DNA of 64,000 nt from NCBI GenBank assembly GCA_036489565.1, contig DASXFN010000049.1, positions 10,471-74,470 on the forward strand, in the 5' to 3' direction. The notes beneath the pieces are model-generated. The model ran no database searches. It saw nothing but the letters and a program-made list of their open reading frames with translations, and had not been told where the DNA came from. This stretch comes from JAICKN01 sp036489565 (lineage in GTDB: Bacteria; Acidobacteriota; Terriglobia; Terriglobales; Acidobacteriaceae). This document shows, one piece after another, positions 23,243 to 29,845 of the stretch; position 1 is the stretch's first letter, and each line of letters starts with the position of its first letter. The position numbers were made by a program, and so were the translations under genes.

Positions 23243-24218
23243 ATGCAGGTCCGAATTTTGGGTCTAACGCGATTGATGTTGTCAAGGATCGGACCGCGGA
23301 GCGGTGGACTTCATCAAGGGCGAGACACTGGGGTGTCCGAGGCACCACGTCCTCCAAGCAGGCCGCGTTTTTTGAGGAGAGCAACCCGCCCAGGCTACCA
23401 ATGCTGTATAGCTCGCCGATATAAAATTCCGGTAGAGCTGACGTTGGATTGACTGTAGCCGCTCGATGGAACGCATCGAACACCGGACTGTAGTCGGAGT
23501 CCAAATCGAAACTGTAGAAGAAAGTCAGATAAAGTCCGCGATACAGAAGCGGACGATAATCTTGCGGAAAACGCTTTTCGAGTGTGTCTAAATCGGCCTG
23601 TGTCCACACGCAAGGTTGTGAGGCCATGGTGGGTTTTGTGTTCCCGTCATCAAAGACATCTTTAGCATCCTCATAGTTTTGCTTAATAGCCGCATCGAGG
23701 TCGCGCATCGAGTCCTCAAAGTGACCGCTCTCGTACTCGACCTTTGCCTTTAACGCATAGTGGTCCTTGAGCGTGGTATAGGCGGAAGATGTCGCTTGCA
23801 CGTGCAATGATATAGAACGAGAGATATCGTTGAGGATTTCTGTGGAATTTGCGCGCACATAGCATGACAATGTTGCTCGTAGCAGGTAAAAATCTGAGTT
23901 GGTCGGCTCAAGGCGAATCAGTTCACTGATTTCACGGATTGCCGGTGGAAGCGTCTTAAGATCATGAGGATTGGCTGCGATTATCGCTTTGCTCTGGACG
24001 AACTGCAAGGATGCGGGGGTCAGAGGCGGCGGTATCGGAACGGGCGCACCCGTCAATTCGGGTGGTTCCGCAATGTGCATAATGTGAGCCTCGCGCTTGC
24101 CCGTCGTTTTCCTATCGGAAGCTCTTGATTGTGCGCAGGCCATTGGCAGGGACAATTGAGTGCAACATAGCGCCATTACAATGATTCGGGTCGTCGAGCG
24201 GCTTTTTGCACAATACAC
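23208..24218 (-). CDS. TPR-repeat secreted protein, N-terminal part (frameshifted)
   Basis: About 336 residues. A signal peptide is visible (KSRSTTR, then IIVMALCCTQLSLPMACAQ) if translation starts at GTG 24218, which has GGAG close by; ATG 24281 and 24431 are alternatives. The rest is degenerate TPR (helix pairs with EISELIRLEPTNSDFYLLRA, ALKAKVEYESGHFEDSMRDL, LDPKFGPAYALRA). The stop at 23208 interrupts a TPR helix and the next frame continues it, indicating a 1-base insertion or a sequencing error. Periplasmic scaffold role is inferred only from repeats. Confidence 0.6.
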   Translation of the reverse strand: MYCAKSRSTTRIIVMALCCTQLSLPMACAQSRASDRKTTGKREAHIMHIAEPPELTGAPVPIPPPLTPASLQFVQSKAIIAANPHDLKTLPPAIREISELIRLEPTNSDFYLLRATLSCYVRANSTEILNDISRSISLHVQATSSAYTTLKDHYALKAKVEYESGHFEDSMRDLDAAIKQNYEDAKDVFDDGNTKPTMASQPCVWTQADLDTLEKRFPQDYRPLLYRGLYLTFFYSFDLDSDYSPVFDAFHRAATVNPTSALPEFYIGELYSIGSLGGLLSSKNAACLEDVVPRTPQCLALDEVHRSAVRSLTTSIALDPKFGPAYALRAIAFAKL

Positions 24219-24464
24219 ATACTCCGCTAGTAAAAGCGCTAATGTAGCTCCTGGTGTGGACTGTGATTGCGGTCCCGGCATCGCGGTAATTCTAGCGTGG
24301 TTTTGTACGAATGGAAACCGGTCGCGACGCCCTGTTAGTCCACAGTTTTTCCAAAAATAAAAAATCGGAGTAGTTGTCGATTTTCGGTTTCTCGAATATT
24401 GTCCCTGAGCAGCGTTTCCGGCACATATCACCCACGTTTCCGCTTCCGAGCTATCCTAAAGAGA

Positions 24465-25580
24465 ATGGTGCCACCCCTCCAAATCGCAGCCTTCATAAAA
24501 AAGGCCGGCGCCTCTGCAGGGCTCGACGCCTGCGGTATTGCTCCTGTGCGTGACTTTCCCGAGCTCGAACGATTTCCTGAATGGATCGAAAAGGGCCGCG
24601 CTGGCGAGATGAAATACATGGAAGCCCGAGACGAAAGCGGCAATCTGAAACGCGCTTCCCTCCGTTCCGCCGCTCCCTGGGCGCGCAGCGTGATTGTGTG
24701 CGCCATGAACTACAACACCGGACATCCTTATTCAACCCAAGTCACCGACCCGCAGCGCGGATGGATTGCGCGTTACGCGTGGGGGAAAGAGGATTATCAC
24801 GATTCTGTTCTGGGAAAATTGCGCAAGATTGAAGCGCAGATTAAGAACTTTGTACCAGCCGAAATCACTACCCGCTGCTACGTGGACACTGGCCCGCTGG
24901 TAGAAAGAGTTTATGCGAAATATGCAGGAGTCGGATGGATCGGCAAGAACACCTGCGTCATTAACCAGAAGCTGGGCTCGTGGCTTTTTCTGGGCGTGAT
25001 CCTTACGTCTTTGGAATTAGAATCCGTAGCCGATATTCCCGCTCCTGACCGCTGCGGCACATGCACACGATGTATTGACGCCTGCCCCACGGATGCGCTT
25101 CTTAGTCCTTATCAACTCGACGCAACCAAGTGCATCTCATATCTTACGATCGAAAAACGCGGTGAGACTCCAGAGGACTTGCGCGAAGGAATGGGCCGCC
25201 ACGTCTTCGGCTGCGACATCTGCCAGGATGTTTGTCCCTGGAACCGCAAGAGTCCGGCGAGCGCCGCGCCCGAGTTTCAGCCGCGCGAAGGACTGGTGAA
25301 TCCGGCGCTGGCATGGCTCGCGGAAATCAGCGAGGAAGAATTTCGGGAAAAATTCCGGGGCTCGGCCATCCGCCGCGCCAAACGCACCGGGCTTCGCCGC
25401 AACGCCGTCATTGCCATGGGCAACAGCGGGGACGCTGCCTTTCTCCCCATGCTGGAAAAATTGACCGCGGATAAAAACGAAGACCCGGTCCTCCAGGAAC
25501 ATGCCCAATGGGCAAGAAAGAAGTTGGATCGTTCCGTTGCCAACCATCCGCCCACGAGCCAGCCCCGCATTCCGCGTTGA
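24465..25580 (+). CDS. queG: Epoxyqueuosine reductase
   Basis: Final step of queuosine synthesis: reduces epoxyqueuosine to queuosine in tRNA using cobalamin and two 4Fe-4S clusters. ATG 24465 gives 371 residues. Conserved sequence: AGLDACGIAPV, the active-site region TRCYVDTGPLVERVYAKYAG with VGWIGKNTCVIN, first cluster CGTCTRCIDACPTDAL, ATKCISYLTIEKRG, and the second cluster FGCDICQDVCPWN. The C-terminal HEAT-like tail (NAVIAMGNSGDAAFLPML) fits long QueG proteins. The frame is open upstream to 24399 without support. It needs cobalamin, as does the mutase at 14 kb. No other que gene is in the window. Confidence 0.96.
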   Translation: MVPPLQIAAFIKKAGASAGLDACGIAPVRDFPELERFPEWIEKGRAGEMKYMEARDESGNLKRASLRSAAPWARSVIVCAMNYNTGHPYSTQVTDPQRGWIARYAWGKEDYHDSVLGKLRKIEAQIKNFVPAEITTRCYVDTGPLVERVYAKYAGVGWIGKNTCVINQKLGSWLFLGVILTSLELESVADIPAPDRCGTCTRCIDACPTDALLSPYQLDATKCISYLTIEKRGETPEDLREGMGRHVFGCDICQDVCPWNRKSPASAAPEFQPREGLVNPALAWLAEISEEEFREKFRGSAIRRAKRTGLRRNAVIAMGNSGDAAFLPMLEKLTADKNEDPVLQEHAQWARKKLDRSVANHPPTSQPRIPR

Positions 25581-25628
25581 CCAGGGTGTAGCATCTTAAG
25601 TTATAGTTGCTGAAATCTTCATCCAGCC

Positions 25629-27482
25629 ATGGCCCGCCGACTTTTGCTCGCTTTGTTTGCGCTCATTCTGTTAAACGCTACAGCTTTGTCAGCTCCCACG
25701 GACCATTGGCACATGGTCACCACCAGCCATTTTTATATCCTTACGGATGCATCAGAAGCGAAGACGCGCCAGGCCGCCATGCGCCTGGAGCAGATGCAAA
25801 TTATCTTCGGCCACCTTTTGAGCCGCGACAAAATCGCGACCTCCGAGCCGTTGGACGTAATGGTGCTGCGCGGCGAAGAATACGCGAGCGCGGCCCCTGC
25901 ACACCCTGAACGTCCCGGCCGCGAAGGCGGGTTTTTCATCCCCGGCGATGACCGCAACTTCATCGTGCTGAACGCCGACCAGCCGGATGGCTGGCGCGCC
26001 GTCTCCCGCGAGTACGCAAGCATGCTGCTAAATTACAACTATCCGCCAGCGCAGCCCTGGTTCGACGAGGGGTTCGTTCAATATTTCTCCAGCCTCAAAC
26101 TCGGCGACAAGGAGGGTGCAATCGGCGGCGATCCTGACGGCTCTTTCGTTGCCACGCTCAACTCGTCTGACTGGATCCCAATCTCCGACCTCTTTTCGCA
26201 GAAAATTTCTACCGGCTGCGACAGTGATATGCGGCAAAAACTTTTTTGTGCCGAGTCCTGGATCATGATGCATTACCTCATTAACAATGGGCGCTTGTCC
26301 GACGTCGGACCTTACTTCAATGCAGTGGTCGTCCACAAGACTCCTGTTAACACCGCCATCGAACAGGCCTTCGGAGTGAACGCGCAGCAGCTTCAAAAAT
26401 CGGTGCAGGACTATTTTCATTCGCATACCCAAGCAGGCAATGTGGGCAATCCGGCCGCAACTTTGCAACATTCCATACCAGTTCCCTTGTCCGATGTCGG
26501 ACTGCCCTCGACGCTGCAGGATGTGCTCGAATCTCGCGCCCAGGCGCTAGTCGCCGAAATGATGATTCGCTCGCCGGAACGCCGCGACCAGGCCATCAAG
26601 GACATCAACGTCCTGATGAATGGCGACAAGACGGAAAACTCCGTCGAACACCGCGCACTGGCATGGTTGTACATACAGCAGAAGGACTATCCACGGGCGC
26701 TTGAGGAATTGAAGGACGCATCGGAGTTGAAAAACAACGACGCCTGGGTGCTGTACTACAGCTCGCTCATTCGCTACCGCCAGGCGCAGGCAAAGGGCAA
26801 ATCGTATCAGGGGCTGGAAAACATGTTTCAGGAGATGCGCGCGGTCATCGAGTGGAATGATCAATTCGCGGAAGCTTACGACATGCTGGCCATGGCCCGG
26901 CTTGACGGCGGCGGGCTGAATTCCGCGATTGATGCCATGCGTTCTGCCGTGCAACTGGCCCCGCGCAACCAGGGATACCTTTTGCATCTCGCGGAAATTT
27001 TTATGGCCGCGAAAAAGTGGGATGCCGCTACATCTTTATTGGAAAAGCTGAAGGCCGGAGACGACTCCGCTCTCTCCAGCGCAGCCAGCCATGACTTGAC
27101 CGACCTTCCTTACTTGAAGAAATACGGCATCCTCCCGCAAGACGCCGCCGAGGCGGAACAACATGCCGTCTATTCGCAGGACCCTGAAGCAGACACTGGC
27201 CCCGACGCCCCTGCCGCTCCGGAAAAACCCAAGATTGACACGCGTCCCGTGAAATTTGTAAAAGGAACGTTGTTGAGCGTGGATTGTTCGAAGGCTCCCC
27301 AAGCTACGCTGAAAGTTATAGTGGCGGGTAAAAGAATGGAGCTTCTTGCCGAAGATTTCAAATCTCTCGTGGTGGTAGGCGCAAGCGAGCCCTCCTGCGA
27401 CTGGCACGATGTTCACGTCGCCATCAATTACAAGGCGAGCAAGAGCGGCCCTGGCGACTTGGTTTCACTCGAGTTGCAATAG
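25629..27482 (+). CDS. Secreted peptidase-like (DUF1570-type) protein with TPRs and lost zinc site
   Basis: 617 residues with a signal peptide (MARRLLLALFALILLNATAL, cleavage near LSA). Residues 25-260 resemble the gluzincin-like DUF1570 domain: HWHMVTTSHFYILTD, PGDDRNFIVLNADQ, and PWFDEGFVQYFSS (about residues 143-155), the WxxEG segment. The zinc-binding HExxH is replaced by REYAS at 127-131, so both histidines are gone and peptidase activity is unlikely. TPRs follow (about residues 320-480: YPRALEELKDASELKNND, SAIDAMRSAVQLAPRNQG), then a small C-terminal beta domain. Probably a periplasmic or surface binding protein. Isolated after queG. Confidence 0.75.
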   Translation: MARRLLLALFALILLNATALSAPTDHWHMVTTSHFYILTDASEAKTRQAAMRLEQMQIIFGHLLSRDKIATSEPLDVMVLRGEEYASAAPAHPERPGREGGFFIPGDDRNFIVLNADQPDGWRAVSREYASMLLNYNYPPAQPWFDEGFVQYFSSLKLGDKEGAIGGDPDGSFVATLNSSDWIPISDLFSQKISTGCDSDMRQKLFCAESWIMMHYLINNGRLSDVGPYFNAVVVHKTPVNTAIEQAFGVNAQQLQKSVQDYFHSHTQAGNVGNPAATLQHSIPVPLSDVGLPSTLQDVLESRAQALVAEMMIRSPERRDQAIKDINVLMNGDKTENSVEHRALAWLYIQQKDYPRALEELKDASELKNNDAWVLYYSSLIRYRQAQAKGKSYQGLENMFQEMRAVIEWNDQFAEAYDMLAMARLDGGGLNSAIDAMRSAVQLAPRNQGYLLHLAEIFMAAKKWDAATSLLEKLKAGDDSALSSAASHDLTDLPYLKKYGILPQDAAEAEQHAVYSQDPEADTGPDAPAAPEKPKIDTRPVKFVKGTLLSVDCSKAPQATLKVIVAGKRMELLAEDFKSLVVVGASEPSCDWHDVHVAINYKASKSGPGDLVSLELQ

Positions 27483-27560
27483 GGAGTTGAATCCCCCGGA
27501 ACTGCCGCGAATATTTGCGGTAAGAAGAACAAAGCAATTTGCGAGGTGCGTGCGTGCGCA

Positions 27561-27593
27561 AATAACAAACCCTCTCAACTGGATTGAGAGGGT
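27561..27593 (-). terminator. Intrinsic terminator of the cold-shock gene
   Basis: On the minus strand the 10-bp perfect stem ACCCTCTCAA / TTGAGAGGGT (27569-27593) is followed by TTTGTTATTTG. It lies 24 bases after the csp stop codon. Confidence 0.85.
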
Positions 27594-27616
27594 GACTGAA
27601 TGAATGTCTTGGAGGC

Positions 27617-27823
27617 TTACTGGACGCGAACCACGTTGCCTGCCTGGAAGCCCTTGGGCCCTTTGAGCAGGTCAAACTCGACGGTCTCGCCTTCGTTCAA
27701 ACTCCGGTATCCATTCTCCTGAATGGCGGAAAAATGAACGAAAACATCCTCGCCCGTGGATCGTTGAATGAAACCATATCCCTTCGCCCCGTTAAACCAC
27801 TTTACTGTTCCCTTCTCTCTCAC
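27617..27823 (-). CDS. CspA-family cold-shock protein
   Basis: 68 residues forming the whole cold-shock domain, an OB fold that melts RNA structure. RNP1 (KGYGFIQR, residues 14-21) and RNP2 (VFVHFSAI) are intact, as are KWFNGAKG and the ending GNVVRVQ. The ATG lies after a 400-base leader region that may carry a long cold-shock 5' UTR. It is a single-gene unit with its own terminator. Confidence 0.97.
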   Translation of the reverse strand: MREKGTVKWFNGAKGYGFIQRSTGEDVFVHFSAIQENGYRSLNEGETVEFDLLKGPKGFQAGNVVRVQ

Positions 27824-27964
27824 AAAAACTCCTTTCGCTTCTGTTTAAAATTTCGGCCATTTCCGCAAAGCTGGTAACCGATGCGACTTTACGGAATTGT
27901 CCGAAGCAACTGCTCAGCGCTGTGTTCCTTTTTCGAAACATGCAATGCAAAAAGGCCCCTGAGT

Positions 27965-28257
27965 CTTACGCCCTCATGCGATATTGAGGCGTAACACCCT
28001 GGAGCCCTTCGTTATTGCGTACTCTTCGACTACGGAACACAGACCCTGGACCCGAAATTCTTTAAGCATTCGCAGCGAATTTGTGCTGCGAGCAACAGAT
28101 CATATTCAGGAATTCACCTTAAGGCAAGAAAAATCGCAACATTTCTGGTGCAGCAACTTCCGCGACAAATTTGCTTGCGGTTGCGCAAGTATGTCCCTTG
28201 CCGCAGAACAAAAAGAACGTTTTGCCGAAATACCGTATCTTTTTGATACGATATTTC
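27965..28257. other. Gap between csp and yihY/brkB with two hairpins
   Basis: The 442-base gap (27824-28265) holds the csp leader on one strand and the brkB upstream region on the other. A bulged hairpin (TTACGCCCTCA / TTGAGGCGTAA) lies at 27965-27995, and a 13-bp stem with one mismatch and a T5 loop (GAAATACCGTATC / GATACGATATTTC) at 28227-28257, ending 8 bases before the brkB ATG. A weak open frame (27984 onward) is not convincing. I see no gene. Confidence 0.5.
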
Positions 28258-28265
28258 AATTTTCC

Positions 28266-29159
28266 ATGCCCTCATCTTTATCTTCGGCGACCGCTGCGGC
28301 TGTTCCGGGCAAAAAATCATCCGGCGTTTATTCCGGACTAGTCGTCTCCAGCGTGAAATATCTTCTGCGCACCGAAGTGCACACATTTGCATTTTCCGTG
28401 GCGGCCAATGCCATTCTTTCTTTTTTCCCCTTTGTCATGCTTCTTATGACGCTCGTGCGTCACGTTTTCCATTCCCGCGTTATGTACGAGGTTGTGGTGC
28501 AATTTCTTCGCGACTCACTTCCCACGGGCCAGGACTTCGTCATCCGCAATTTGAATTCGCTGGTCGCCGCACGGCACAGCATTCAATTGTTTTCGTTATT
28601 CATGCTGCTGGTCACTTCCACTGGAATCTTCATGCCGCTGGAGGTTGCCATGAACCGCATCTGGGGATTCGCCACCAACCGCTCATACTTGGGAAACCAA
28701 CTGATCTCACTCGGCCTCGCCTTCGGATGCGGCGTGCTGGCATTGCTTTCCATTGCCATGACTGCGGGAAACGTGGCCATCTTCGAGCTTGTGCTGCGCG
28801 GCCACGCCGCATTTATCCCCAGGATCGTCGGCTTTCTGGTGATGAAGGTGTTCGCCATCGCCGCCAGCATCGCAATTTTCTTTTTGATTTACTGGCTCCT
28901 GCCCAACGGGAAAATTTCCGCGAAAGCCGTCATTCCCACCGCCATCATTATGGGATTACTCTCTGAAGCGCTGAAGTTCGTTTACATCATGGCGCTGCCG
29001 CGATTGAACTTCCGTGAAATGTACGGCCCATTCGCTTTGCCCGTAAGCCTTATGTTCTGGGCGTTCTTGTCTGGACTGCTTCTGCTCACCGGCGCGCACC
29101 TCACCGCGGAAATTTATCGTCGCCGAGAGGCTGAGCAGGGATTGCCGATCCTTCTCTGA
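28266..29159 (+). CDS. YihY/virulence factor BrkB-family membrane protein
   Basis: 298 residues with six hydrophobic helices, the YihY/BrkB family layout of inner-membrane proteins of unproven function (once called ribonuclease BN). Typical segments: ANAILSFFPFVMLLMTL, FMPLEVAMNRIWGFATNRS, ISLGLAFGCGVLALLS, and the C-terminal PFALPVSLMFWAFLSGLLLL with GAHLTAEI. ATG 28266 is chosen for family length; an upstream ATG at 28191 would add 25 residues. A stable hairpin ends 8 bases before the start, covering the ribosome-site region. Confidence 0.85.
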   Translation: MPSSLSSATAAAVPGKKSSGVYSGLVVSSVKYLLRTEVHTFAFSVAANAILSFFPFVMLLMTLVRHVFHSRVMYEVVVQFLRDSLPTGQDFVIRNLNSLVAARHSIQLFSLFMLLVTSTGIFMPLEVAMNRIWGFATNRSYLGNQLISLGLAFGCGVLALLSIAMTAGNVAIFELVLRGHAAFIPRIVGFLVMKVFAIAASIAIFFLIYWLLPNGKISAKAVIPTAIIMGLLSEALKFVYIMALPRLNFREMYGPFALPVSLMFWAFLSGLLLLTGAHLTAEIYRRREAEQGLPILL

Positions 29160-29293
29160 AATTCCCGTTTTGGAACAAACTTGCTTTATCCACAGCGTTC
29201 GTGTGACCGGCAACACATTCTTGCTACGCTCTAACGCTCTATTCTCGCCTCAATCCCGTCGCTGTTGCTGGGCCTCCTTTTGTGAGGTAAAAA

Positions 29294-29845
29294 ATGTTTT
29301 GCGGAAAATTGATTGCTGCATTTGCGCTGCCGCTGCTTCTCTGCGGTGCAGCTCGCGCTGCCGGACCTCGCACCATCGCTCATCCCATTCCCGCACCGCC
29401 GTTCTCGCAAGTCATGGGCGCGTCCGGCTACATCTTTGAGGGGAGCGTCACAAAGATCCAGTGGGTCAAACCCAGAAACCTGCAGGACGTGGCCACGGTG
29501 CAAATCACTTTCCGCGTTGCCCAGGGAATTCGCGGCGCGCAGACCGGACAAATGCTCTCTGTGAAAGAGTGGGCTGGAGCGTGGAACTCAAACGATCATT
29601 ATCGAGTCGGGCAGAATGTTGTGCTTTTTCTGTATCGCCCCAGCAAATTAGGACTGACCAGCCCAGTCTCCGGCCCGGTCGGGGAATTCGTGGTTGGCAC
29701 TAATAGTTTTATCGGATTCACGCAGCAGCAACAAAATTCGCTTTCTTCCGATCCCGCGTTAGGACCCGCCTTCGGCTCTAAAACCAGCGTGAGCTCCAGC
29801 GAGTTTACCAGCGCCATTCGTCATCTGGCGGAGGTTGGGAAATGA
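29294..29845 (+). CDS. Secreted protein of unknown function (operon partner)
   Basis: 183 residues with a signal peptide (MFCGKLIAAFALPLLLCGAA, cleavage ARA|AG). The mature part has beta-rich sequence (GYIFEGSVTKIQWVKP, VQITFRVAQGIRGAQ, NVVLFLYRPSKLGL, GPVGEFVVG) and a short Gln stretch. No family recognised. Its TGA overlaps the next gene's ATG (ATGATG), so the two secreted proteins are co-translated and probably act together. Confidence 0.75.
   Translation: MFCGKLIAAFALPLLLCGAARAAGPRTIAHPIPAPPFSQVMGASGYIFEGSVTKIQWVKPRNLQDVATVQITFRVAQGIRGAQTGQMLSVKEWAGAWNSNDHYRVGQNVVLFLYRPSKLGLTSPVSGPVGEFVVGTNSFIGFTQQQQNSLSSDPALGPAFGSKTSVSSSEFTSAIRHLAEVGK

Noticed and set aside
27984..28265. N-terminal extension of the yihY/brkB gene
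   Set aside because: The extra 94 residues lack membrane or family similarity and no ribosome site supports the upstream start.
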